Notes under the pieces: generated by a model
Told to the model about the DNA's origin: nothing
Seen by the model: the letters and a program-made list of their open reading frames with translations, nothing else
Database searches by the model: none
Translations under genes and position numbers: made by a program
In this document: in pieces, positions 1-6,320 of the stretch
Numbering within the stretch: the first letter of the stretch is position 1
How the letters are laid out: each line of letters begins with the position of its first letter
Source of the DNA: Flavobacteriaceae bacterium
GTDB taxonomy: Bacteria > Bacteroidota > Bacteroidia > Flavobacteriales > Flavobacteriaceae
Assembly: GCA_029238555.1 (NCBI GenBank)
Contig: JAQWFV010000130.1
Coordinates: 1-7,673 of the forward strand
Length of the DNA: 7,673 nt
Direction: 5' to 3'

Positions 1-1
1 T

Positions 2-370
2 GGACTTGCGATGGCTACTATGGACCTAATAAAAATGGCCGGAGGAGAACCAGCTAACTTTTTAGATGTTGGGGGTACTGCAGATGCTAAGCGTGTGGAA
101 GAGGCTTTTAGAATTATCTTAAAAGATCCAAACGTGAAGGCTATCTTGATTAATATCTTTGGTGGTATTGTTCGTTGTGATAGAGTAGCACAAGGTGTTG
201 TTGACGCGTATAAGAACATGGGAGACGCTATAAAAGTGCCTATCATCGTTCGCTTGCAAGGAACTAATGCTGAATTGGCTAAAGAAATTTTAGACAACTC
301 TGGATTAGCGGTTAAATCTGCTGTTCAATTCCAAGAGGCTGCAGATAAAGTAAAAGAAGTCTTGGCTTAA
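2..370 (+). CDS. sucC: Succinyl-CoA ligase (ADP-forming) beta subunit, C-terminal part
   Basis: This is the last 122 codons of SucC, cut at its 5' side by the window edge; the reading frame is open from base 2, and the ATG at 11 is an internal Met. SucC with SucD interconverts succinyl-CoA and succinate with formation of ATP or GTP, a cytoplasmic TCA-cycle step. The visible part is the ligase-CoA domain. It shows [12 protein letters not shown] early in the fragment, [10 protein letters not shown] (the beta-subunit helix that contributes to the phosphohistidine/active site) and the RLQGTNAE segment near the end. All three match my memory of E. coli SucC closely. The TAA stop at 368-370 is followed by a strong terminator, and the next gene is convergent. 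So sucD is not downstream, as it is in the classical sucCD operon. Identification is secure; the N-terminal ATP-grasp domain lies outside the window. Confidence 0.96.
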   Translation, partial: GLAMATMDLIKMAGGEPANFLDVGGTADAKRVEEAFRIILKDPNVKAILINIFGGIVRCDRVAQGVVDAYKNMGDAIKVPIIVRLQGTNAELAKEILDNSGLAVKSAVQFQEAADKVKEVLA

Positions 371-390
371 AAAGCCGGTTTCTTTCATAT

Positions 391-429
391 AAAAAAAAAT
401 CCTGAGTAAGCACTTAGGATTTTTTTTTG
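391..429. terminator. Bidirectional intrinsic terminator between sucC and the DUF1456 gene
   Basis: A 9-bp stem is formed by 399-407 (ATCCTGAGT) and 412-420 (ACTTAGGAT), with one G-U pair and a 4-base loop at 408-411. It is flanked by an A tract at 391-398 and a T tract at 421-428, which extend the pairing. Each strand therefore gives a hairpin followed by a U run, as expected between convergent genes. The right arm contains the stop codon of the minus-strand gene (414-416), and the T tract encodes its Lys-rich C-terminus. Confidence 0.85.
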
Positions 430-809
430 TTTTTATAGGCTACAAAGCTTAAGTCTGGAGGTCCTTTAGGTCCTTTTTTGAATGGCTTTTTTGGTCCAGT
501 ATCTGATTTTTGTTGCGTAGCAGCATTACCCATTTTGGCTTTGGCCATAACAGGCTTATGCAATAAAGCGTCAGCTGGTTTTTTAGGAACTTCCTTGGTT
601 CCTCTTGTATAAATGATTAAACCATTTAAAAAATTTCTTAAGATCTGATCGCCGCACTCCATGTATTTAGGGTGGTCTTCACTTCTAAAAAAAGCTCCTA
701 ATTCACTGGTGCTAATTTTGAAGTCTACCAAACTCATGATGGCTTCAATGTCGGTATCCCTGAGCATGAGTGCTACCCTTAATTTTTTTAAAATATCGTT
801 ATTAGTCAT
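414..809 (-). CDS. DUF1456 (YehS-like) small protein with basic C-terminal tail
   Basis: This 131-residue protein has one DUF1456 domain (about residues 2-70). Its features are NNDILKKLRVAL at the N-terminus, the conserved F-F/EDHPKYMECGDQ stretch at 40-55 and FLNGLIIYTRG at 60-70. E. coli YehS has two such units. This copy resembles the second unit best, which carries the same LKKLR, DHK-ECGDQ and FL-GL signature (from memory). The second unit is replaced by a tail (about 72-131) rich in Lys, Pro and Gly, ending in KNKKKS, with no predicted fold. The function of DUF1456 proteins is unknown; the basic tail could contact nucleic acid, which is inference only. I chose the ATG at 807-809 because the domain begins there. 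A TTG at 846-848 would add 13 unconserved residues and would lie too close to the probable promoter. It is the last gene of the minus-strand block and has a -7 box of its own in the 64-bp gap before it. Confidence 0.85.
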   Translation of the reverse strand: MTNNDILKKLRVALMLRDTDIEAIMSLVDFKISTSELGAFFRSEDHPKYMECGDQILRNFLNGLIIYTRGTKEVPKKPADALLHKPVMAKAKMGNAATQQKSDTGPKKPFKKGPKGPPDLSFVAYKNKKKS

Positions 810-810
810 A

Positions 811-832
811 AAATTGATCTTAAATTGATCTT
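811..832 (-). repeat. Perfect 11-bp tandem repeat before the DUF1456 start codon
   Basis: The 11-mer AAATTGATCTT occurs twice head-to-tail at 811-821 and 822-832 without mismatch, one base from the ATG at 807-809. In the mRNA it reads AAGATCAATTT twice, so it forms most of the leader. A third GATCTT core lies at 850-855 inside the 8-bp palindrome AAGATCTT (848-855), near the expected transcription start. Confidence 0.75.
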
Positions 833-856
833 TAAAATAAGGCTTCAAAGATCTTA

Positions 857-864
857 CAAAGGTA
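857..864 (-). promoter_or_regulatory. Putative Bacteroidota-type -7 box for the DUF1456 gene
   Basis: On the minus strand the sequence reads TACCTTTG, an exact match to the Bacteroidota -7 consensus TAnnTTTG. It lies in the 64-bp gap between the M20 gene and the DUF1456 ATG and would give a leader of about 40 nt. No convincing TTG -33 element is present 17-23 bp upstream, so this rests on one box. Confidence 0.45.
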
Positions 865-873
865 GGTAATATA

Positions 874-2391
874 TTAGGACCCTTCTATACTCGTATTTAG
901 AATAGACAGACAGGTCATAATGCCTTCTAAATAATTTCCAATTCTAATATTTTCATTGGGACTGTGAATGTTGTTATCTGGATTGGGAATTCTAATTGAC
1001 ACTGCAGGAATATCAAGGGTACTAATAAATGGCGCAATGGGTTGTGACCCTCCTGTGGTGCGCATAAGAATAAATTCATCACCAAAAACTTTTTTCATGG
1101 CGCTAGACAGCAATGTTGCTATAGGCCCATCCATAGGTGTTCTAAATGGCTTTGAACCGAGTTTGTATGTGAAATTAGCCAATTTAGGGTACAGGGCTCT
1201 TTGCTGGTCAGTGGGTAAGCTATCTATTAAGTAATAGCCTTCTTCTTGAATGCGCTTCTTTAGTGATTCCATTAGGGTTTTTCCATCTGACTCTGGAACA
1301 AGTCTCATGTCTATTTCTACAATCAGCTCGGAGGGGATGATGGTTCTCACTTGTGACCCCACCCATGCCGCTTTTATACCTCTTATATTGAGACTCGGAT
1401 ATTGAAGGGCTTCCTGGTACCCGTTGCCAATAGCATCTCGTTTGGAAATTCCTAGCCTTTTATTGGTCACTATTTCGTTTTCTTCTATAGCATTTAGGAA
1501 TGCTTGGTCTTTTGAAGAGATTTTTACGCCCTCATAAAATCCTTCTAGAGTTACTTTTCCCGTGGCATCTTTTAATTGGCCTATTACTTTTGCAGCTTCG
1601 AATACCGGGTTTGGGGCATAATTTCCGTATTGTCCACTGTGCAAAGGTACTTCTGGCCCAAAAACCCGCCATGTAGCGGTCGCTATTCCTCGGGCGCCAA
1701 AAGTGAGTGTGGGTTTATTGGATAAGTGTCTTGCACCATCCATAATAAATAAATAATCTGCTTTTAACAAGTCTTTATTATTAACGACCATTTGGGGGAG
1801 GGTCGGAGATCCCACTTCTTCTTGAAAGTCTAACAGAATCTTGCTGTTGTATTTTAGGGTAATGCTTTTGTCTTTAAGTATTTGAAATGCACTGATTAAA
1901 GCCATTGCAGGGCCTTTGGAATCAGAGGCTGATCTAGCAAATATATAACTGTCTTTGTCCCACTTTTTTTCTGTCCAATCCAATTGTTCCCATTCCCCTT
2001 CTTCGTTTTTTACCTTCAAGGCAGCTCGGTAAGGATTTTCCTGATCCCACTGTGATGGGTCTACTGGTTGTCCGTCTATCTGAAGATAGAAGAGTACTGA
2101 AGGTAAATTGGGCGCTATATTTTTCTCTGCTAAAAGCACCGGAACTCCCTGTGTAGTTATTTCTTTAACGGCAAACCCCAAATCCTTTAAAGCACTTTTA
2201 GACCAACTGAGGTTGTTTTGAATTTGTGTTGAATCCAGTCCATTGTTTGGAATGGATAAAAATTCACGGAGGTTTTGAATTGCTTTAGGACTATAATCTG
2301 CGGTCCATTTTTCAATCTTTTTTTTAGAAATATCCTGAGCACTACAAAAGGTAGTGGCTATTATAGATAAAAAAAGCAGCTTTTTTTTCAT
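874..2391 (-). CDS. Secreted M20-family metallopeptidase (carnosinase/CNDP-like dipeptidase type)
   Basis: This is a 505-residue protein with an ATG start and a clear N-terminal signal peptide: three Lys, a hydrophobic core and the end TTFCSAQ, with likely cleavage between Ala18 and Gln19. The protein is therefore exported to the periplasm or outside. Family motifs follow in order. QIDGQPVD is at 104-111, SASDSKGP at 154-161 (bridging Asp157) and EEVGSP at 191-196 (Glu191 base, Glu192 ligand). MDG at 217-219 gives ligand Asp218. LHSGQYGNYAPNP in the dimerisation domain (His251 contacts substrate in relatives) and NIHSPNE at 474-480 (ligand His476) complete the set. The closing HSPNENIRIGNYLEG resembles mammalian CNDP2. 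Length fits M20 enzymes, which hydrolyse dipeptides or short peptides with a two-metal centre. The position normally holding the first metal ligand (GHxD) is Gln104 here, and GRG before the bridging Asp is ARS. These changes may be typical of a bacterial subfamily. Substrate cannot be told from sequence. It lies 82 bp after uvrB, with no evident functional tie. Confidence 0.9.
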   Translation of the reverse strand: MKKKLLFLSIIATTFCSAQDISKKKIEKWTADYSPKAIQNLREFLSIPNNGLDSTQIQNNLSWSKSALKDLGFAVKEITTQGVPVLLAEKNIAPNLPSVLFYLQIDGQPVDPSQWDQENPYRAALKVKNEEGEWEQLDWTEKKWDKDSYIFARSASDSKGPAMALISAFQILKDKSITLKYNSKILLDFQEEVGSPTLPQMVVNNKDLLKADYLFIMDGARHLSNKPTLTFGARGIATATWRVFGPEVPLHSGQYGNYAPNPVFEAAKVIGQLKDATGKVTLEGFYEGVKISSKDQAFLNAIEENEIVTNKRLGISKRDAIGNGYQEALQYPSLNIRGIKAAWVGSQVRTIIPSELIVEIDMRLVPESDGKTLMESLKKRIQEEGYYLIDSLPTDQQRALYPKLANFTYKLGSKPFRTPMDGPIATLLSSAMKKVFGDEFILMRTTGGSQPIAPFISTLDIPAVSIRIPNPDNNIHSPNENIRIGNYLEGIMTCLSILNTSIEGS

Positions 2392-2432
2392 AGAAAAGAT
2401 GGTTTGGCTCAGAATGAAATAGACACAGAAAA

Positions 2433-2460
2433 TTACATTCTAATTTTATACTAAATGTAA
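2433..2460 (-). repeat. AT-rich inverted repeat in the uvrB-M20 gap
   Basis: TTACATT (2433-2439) and AATGTAA (2454-2460) form a perfect 7-bp inverted repeat around a 14-base AT-rich loop, 14 bp after the uvrB stop codon. On the minus strand it is followed by TTTTCTG, so a weak terminator is possible. An operator or part of the M20 promoter (TACATTTA is one base from TAnnTTTG) is equally possible. Low GC makes any hairpin weak. Confidence 0.3.
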
Positions 2461-2473
2461 TAAATCCCCGCTA

Positions 2474-4471
2474 TTATTTTGCTGCTCCAGCCAACTGCAG
2501 GGCTTTAATTTCATCCCGGAGTCTTGCGGCTTCTAAAAAGTCTAAGTTTTTAGCCGCTTTTTCCATGGTTTTTCTTTTATCCACTATCATTTTAGCACGC
2601 TCTTCTGGAGTTAAGTAATTGGGATCTGGCTCTTGGGCTCTATGACTGGCTTTTTCAAAGTGGTAGGCAGAAACAGAGTTTTTGGTCAGCACATTGTCCA
2701 AGCTTTTGTTCAAGGCTTTTGGTACGGTATTGTGTGCTTTATTATAGGCCATTTGTTTTTCCCTTCTATAGTTGGTTTCATCGATGGTTTTCTGCATGCT
2801 TTTGGTTACTTTGTCTGCATACATAATTGCTTTTCCATTTACATTTCTCGCGGCTCTTCCTACCGTTTGCGTCAGGGAGCGGGCATTCCTTAAAAATCCT
2901 TCCTTGTCTGCATCTATAATGGCTACTAAAGAGACTTCTGGTAGGTCTAGGCCCTCGCGAAGTAAATTCACCCCTATAAGAACATCAAAAATACCTTTTC
3001 TGAGATCCTGCATAATCTCTACTCTTTCCAAGGTGTCTACATCTGAATGAATATAGCGGCACCTCACTTGAATTTTAGTGAGGTACTTGGCCAACTCCTC
3101 TGCCATTCTTTTGGTGAGCGTGGTCACCAATGTGCGTTCATCTATAGCAACCCTATCTTGAATTTCAGCTACCAAATCATCAATTTGATTCGTGGAGGGC
3201 CTCACTTCAATCACAGGGTCTAATAATCCAGTGGGCCGTATAATTTGCTCTACCACCACGCCCTGAGATTGTTCTAATTCATAGTCTGCAGGAGTAGCAC
3301 TTACATAAAGAGTTTGGGGGGTGAGCATTTCAAATTCTTCGAATTTTAAGGGTCTATTGTCCATGGCAGCCGGAAGCCTAAAACCGTAGGTCACTAAATT
3401 TTCCTTTCTAGATCTATCTCCACCAAACATAGCATGTACCTGTGGAATAGTGACATGGCTTTCATCTACCACCAACAAAAAGTTTTTAGGGAAGTAATCT
3501 AGAAGGCAGAAAGGTCTGGTTCCGGGCGCCCGACCATCTAAATACCTGGAGTAATTTTCAATACCCGAACAGTAACCCAGTTCTCTGATCATTTCCAAGT
3601 CAAAAGTGGTTCTTTCTTCCAATCGTTTTGCCTCTAAATGTTTTCCCTCTGTTTTAAAAAAGGCCACTTGTTTAACCATGTCTTCTTGAATACTATGAAT
3701 GGCATTCTGAAGAATATCGGGCGAGCTTACAAACATATTTGCTGGGAAAATACGCAAGCTTTCAAAGGTTTCTAAGGTTTTATTGTGTAAAGGGTCAAAT
3801 GACTCAATCTCCTCAATTTCATCTCCAAAAAAATGGACCCTGATGGCGTGATCTGTATAACTTGGAAATACATCTACCACATCTCCTTTAACCCTAAAGC
3901 TTCCGTTGACAAAGTCTGCAGTGGTCCTGGCATATAATGCCTGAACCAATTGTTTTAAAAAGGCGGTTCTAGAAATCACTTGATCTCGTGTTATTTGAAC
4001 TACATTTTTTTCAAATTCTACTGGGTTTCCCATACCGTAGAGACAAGATACAGAAGCGATTACCAATACATCTTGTCTCCCAGAGAGCAGTGAAGAAGTA
4101 GTGCTTAATCGGAGCTTTTCAATATCTTCATTGATCGATAAATCCTTCTCTATATAAGTTCCCGAAGTAGGAATATAGGCCTCTGGCTGATAGTAATCGT
4201 AGTAGGAAACAAAATACTCAACCGCATTATTTGGAAAGAACTGCTTGAATTCAGAGTACAATTGAGCGGCAAGTGTCTTGTTGTGCGCAAGTATTAAAGT
4301 AGGTTTTTGTACTTCTTGGATCACATTGGCTACCGTAAAAGTCTTACCAGAACCGGTTACCCCAACGAGTGTTTGCGAAGGCGCATGCTCCAGAATACCA
4401 TCCACAATTTGCGAAATGGCCTGTGGTTGGTCACCAGTTGGTTTAAAGGGGGATTCCAAAGAAAACTTCAT
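2474..4471 (-). CDS. uvrB: Excinuclease ABC subunit B
   Basis: UvrB is the helicase-like damage-verification subunit of nucleotide excision repair. It is loaded by UvrA and recruits UvrC for incision, in the cytoplasm on DNA. The 665-residue product is essentially full length (E. coli about 673). Walker A GVTGSGKT is at 37-44, the Tyr-rich beta-hairpin that inserts behind the lesion is at about 84-101 (VEYFVSYYDYYQPEAYIP) and motif II DESH is at 336-339. SATP at 391-394 and motif VI QTVGRAARN at 535-543 complete the helicase core, and a C-terminal UVR motif at about 622-657 binds UvrA/UvrC. I chose the ATG at 4469-4471 (MKFSLESPFKPTGDQP) because the conserved N-terminus starts there. An in-frame TTG two codons upstream adds only Met-Gly and overlaps the -7 box. 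It lies 31 bp after the ABC permease and may be co-transcribed with it, but has its own promoter candidate. No SOS box was searched for rigorously and none was obvious; Bacteroidota often lack LexA. Confidence 0.98.
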   Translation of the reverse strand: MKFSLESPFKPTGDQPQAISQIVDGILEHAPSQTLVGVTGSGKTFTVANVIQEVQKPTLILAHNKTLAAQLYSEFKQFFPNNAVEYFVSYYDYYQPEAYIPTSGTYIEKDLSINEDIEKLRLSTTSSLLSGRQDVLVIASVSCLYGMGNPVEFEKNVVQITRDQVISRTAFLKQLVQALYARTTADFVNGSFRVKGDVVDVFPSYTDHAIRVHFFGDEIEEIESFDPLHNKTLETFESLRIFPANMFVSSPDILQNAIHSIQEDMVKQVAFFKTEGKHLEAKRLEERTTFDLEMIRELGYCSGIENYSRYLDGRAPGTRPFCLLDYFPKNFLLVVDESHVTIPQVHAMFGGDRSRKENLVTYGFRLPAAMDNRPLKFEEFEMLTPQTLYVSATPADYELEQSQGVVVEQIIRPTGLLDPVIEVRPSTNQIDDLVAEIQDRVAIDERTLVTTLTKRMAEELAKYLTKIQVRCRYIHSDVDTLERVEIMQDLRKGIFDVLIGVNLLREGLDLPEVSLVAIIDADKEGFLRNARSLTQTVGRAARNVNGKAIMYADKVTKSMQKTIDETNYRREKQMAYNKAHNTVPKALNKSLDNVLTKNSVSAYHFEKASHRAQEPDPNYLTPEERAKMIVDKRKTMEKAAKNLDFLEAARLRDEIKALQLAGAAK

Positions 4472-4474
4472 ACC

Positions 4475-4509
4475 CAAAGGTACAAAAGCACGCTTATAAA
4501 TACTACAAA
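4475..4509 (-). promoter_or_regulatory. Putative uvrB promoter (TTTG - 23 bp - TACCTTTG)
   Basis: On the minus strand, TTTG (4509-4506) lies over the last codon of the permease gene. It is followed after 23 bp by TACCTTTG (4482-4475), an exact TAnnTTTG -7 box. The spacing is at the long end of the range reported for Flavobacterium promoters. The -7 box ends only three bases before the uvrB ATG, so initiation at the usual distance would produce an mRNA with almost no leader. The same TACCTTTG octamer precedes the DUF1456 gene. Confidence 0.45.
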
Positions 4510-5336
4510 TCCCTCTTCTTTAGAATAGCATAAGATCCCCAAATAAAAATAGCTGTCCAAGCTATTACAATGACCATATCTAAAAGTGTGGTGCCGTAAT
4601 CCAAGGCAATTTCCTCTCCAATTTGGTTCGCAACCGATTGGACGGCGCTCAATCTAGTAAAAGGCTCTTTTAAAACATTGAACATGGCATTCAATGGGAA
4701 AAATCCCATAATAGCATCTGTAGTATCCCCATCGAATAACTTCCAACGAATCATGCCTCTGGTAAAGCCCTCGAACATTTGCCAAAGTATTAAAAAACCC
4801 AGCGCAAAGGCAGATCTTTTGACTAGTATGCCTATAAAAAGACAGAAGGAAAAGAATCCCAATAACTTTATAAAATAAGCCACTAAAAAGCGCAGGTCAG
4901 AAAAAACGATTCCTATTTCTGTGTAGTCTGAATAAATACTGCCTAAAATTAATGAAGTCACAAACACAAAACCTGTGGACACTAGCGAAAATAAAACCAC
5001 GGTAAGAAACTTTGAGGCTATAAATTCTTTTTTGGAAAGGCCGTCTATTAGATTTTGTTTAATGGTTTTATAGGTGTATTCATTGGACATCATTGAGACA
5101 ATAATAATAGCCAAAAATATTTTTAATAGCGCAGCAACAAAGGTGTTAAAGTGCCATATATAGGGAAAGTTAAATATGCCCTGTTCTGCTAAATGAAATT
5201 TTATAGGACCAATGTCAAATTTAATAGCCGCAATGAGGGCTATACTAGTCAATAAAATAAAGTATCCGTAAATCAGTGTTTTACTAGCCCTATTGTTCCA
5301 AAGCTTGATGAGTTCTATTTGTAATAATCTTTTCAT
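4503..5336 (-). CDS. ABC-2 type exporter, permease subunit
   Basis: This 277-residue integral membrane protein has about six hydrophobic segments: roughly residues 21-39, 66-84, 112-135, 150-172, 174-192 and 252-272. That fits ABC-2 permeases of the BcrB/bacitracin-resistance type. Between the second and third segments, SNEYTYKTIKQNLIDGLSKK (84-103) is the cytoplasmic coupling region usual for the family (an acidic residue, a Thr-Ile and a Gly-Leu-Ser before a basic pair). The C-terminus ends in the basic ILKKRDL expected on the cytoplasmic side. It starts with ATG five bases after the tandem TAG stops of the ATPase gene, so the two are almost certainly translated from one message and form one transporter. 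Substrate is unknown. Relatives export or expel peptide antibiotics, or act in membrane-lipid or gliding-related export. No peptide-biosynthesis or two-component regulator gene lies within this window. Confidence 0.9.
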   Translation of the reverse strand: MKRLLQIELIKLWNNRASKTLIYGYFILLTSIALIAAIKFDIGPIKFHLAEQGIFNFPYIWHFNTFVAALLKIFLAIIIVSMMSNEYTYKTIKQNLIDGLSKKEFIASKFLTVVLFSLVSTGFVFVTSLILGSIYSDYTEIGIVFSDLRFLVAYFIKLLGFFSFCLFIGILVKRSAFALGFLILWQMFEGFTRGMIRWKLFDGDTTDAIMGFFPLNAMFNVLKEPFTRLSAVQSVANQIGEEIALDYGTTLLDMVIVIAWTAIFIWGSYAILKKRDL

Positions 5337-5341
5337 GGCTA

Positions 5342-6238
5342 CTAGTTGTTTTTGGTAAGTGCTAAAAATTGGGCCTCTAAGCTATCTTTCTGAATGGATA
5401 AATGACTCAATAAAAAGCCTTCTTCCATGAGTTTTTTGTTTAATTGATCTGCTGCTATTGGCCTTGTTAAATAGGCTTTTAGTAAACCATTTTCTGCAGA
5501 GATTTTTTCAAAATCTTCACTTTGCTCTAAGTGCACTTTTAAGGCATCGGCCTTGGCCGAATTTAATAAAACAAAGCCATGATTGGATTGCATCTCAGAC
5601 ACCGGACCTGCATACAGCTTTTCCCCTTTTCTGAGTACCACCACATGGGTACAGACTTTTTCTACTTCATCCAATAGGTGAGAGGCCAATAAAATGGTGG
5701 TTCCTTGAGCTGCAATTTTTTTAATAATCTCCCTAATTTGATGAATCCCTTGAGGGTCTAGTCCATTAGTGGGTTCGTCTAAAATGAGTATTTCTGGATT
5801 ATTGAGTAGGGCAGAGGCAATGGCCAATCGCTGTTTCATTCCCAGTGAATAGGTCTGGAATTTAGAGTCTTTCCTGTCCAGTAAACCAACCAATTCAAGT
5901 TTTTCTTCAATGTTTTCAGAAGAGACTCCTTTTATTTTAGAGACAAGCTTGAGGTTTTCTACAGCAGTCATATAGGGATAGAAATTGGGCCTTTCAATAA
6001 TGGCCCCTACTTTTTTAAGTGCCTGATGGGTACTCAAACTGCCCTCAAACCATTGAAAACTTCCTTGAGTGGGGTTTACCACATTAAGAACCATCCCTAG
6101 AGTGGTAGATTTACCACTACCATTAGGTCCCAATATGCCGTACACATGACCTTTTTCAATGGTGAAACTCAGTTTTTTAACAGCAAATAAACTACCGTAA
6201 GACTTGGTGAGTTGGTGAACAGTTAGAATTGTTTCCAA
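5342..6238 (-). CDS. ABC transporter ATP-binding protein, BcrA/DrrA-like
   Basis: This 298-residue cytoplasmic ATPase would drive the adjoining ABC-2 permease. Walker A GPNGSGKST is at 37-45, signature YSLGMKQR at 130-137, Walker B LILDEP at 151-156, D-loop NGLDP at 158-162 and the switch His at 187 (ASH). The segment that normally holds the Q-loop reads IIERPNFYPYMTAVENL (80-96). The Gln is replaced by Glu82, as in BcrA and in the lantibiotic-immunity LanF proteins, where this is called an E-loop. The C-terminal 90 residues (about 208-298) form the variable accessory domain common in this group. The start is TTG (6236-6238): an in-frame TAA lies three codons upstream and no ATG occurs until well inside the nucleotide-binding domain. 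Two in-frame TAG stops end the gene. The gene opens the minus-strand block and is divergent from the 6321-7400 gene. Confidence 0.93.
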   Translation of the reverse strand: METILTVHQLTKSYGSLFAVKKLSFTIEKGHVYGILGPNGSGKSTTLGMVLNVVNPTQGSFQWFEGSLSTHQALKKVGAIIERPNFYPYMTAVENLKLVSKIKGVSSENIEEKLELVGLLDRKDSKFQTYSLGMKQRLAIASALLNNPEILILDEPTNGLDPQGIHQIREIIKKIAAQGTTILLASHLLDEVEKVCTHVVVLRKGEKLYAGPVSEMQSNHGFVLLNSAKADALKVHLEQSEDFEKISAENGLLKAYLTRPIAADQLNKKLMEEGFLLSHLSIQKDSLEAQFLALTKNN

Positions 6239-6274
6239 GGGCTTTTTTTATTTAAGGGTTCTTATTCTACTTGA

Positions 6275-6305
6275 CGAATTTATCCGTATTTTGTTACAAG
6301 AACAA
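6275..6305 (-). promoter_or_regulatory. Possible promoter of the ABC transporter genes
   Basis: On the minus strand a TTG (6305-6303) is followed after 20 bp by TAAATTCG (6282-6275), seven of eight positions matching if n is free (TTCG instead of TTTG). It lies 37 bp before the TTG start codon, in the 82-bp divergent region shared with the gene starting at 6321. The match is imperfect and AT-rich DNA yields such hits by chance. Confidence 0.28.
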
Positions 6306-6320
6306 TTAAAGAACCGCTTC

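Noticed and set aside
968..1234. Open frame on the plus strand inside the M20 gene
   Set aside because: It lies antisense to a well-supported 505-residue gene with intact family motifs and encodes nothing recognisable.
2335..2391. Lipoprotein signal (Cys16) in the M20 protein
   Set aside because: The residue before Cys is Phe and the context TTFC does not fit a lipobox; the SAQ end fits signal peptidase I cleavage better.
2633..3050. Overlapping plus-strand open frames opposite uvrB
   Set aside because: They are shadows of the uvrB helicase region; their hydrophobic look comes from reading the complement of charged codons.
4278..4528. Two plus-strand open frames opposite the uvrB N-terminus
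   Set aside because: Antisense to the conserved Walker A region; no start context and no recognisable domain.
4678..4878. Plus-strand open frame opposite the ABC permease
   Set aside because: Antisense to the permease coding sequence and without family features.
6286..6293. GTATTTTG as a -7 box for the gene starting at 6321
   Set aside because: It would need a one-base gap to match TAnnTTTG, and the nearby TTG at 6271-6273 is too close to be a -33 element.
6291..6320. TTG at 6291 as start of the kinase-like gene
   Set aside because: It would add ten residues; three ATG codons follow within 50 bases, so ATG initiation at 6321 or just after is more likely.
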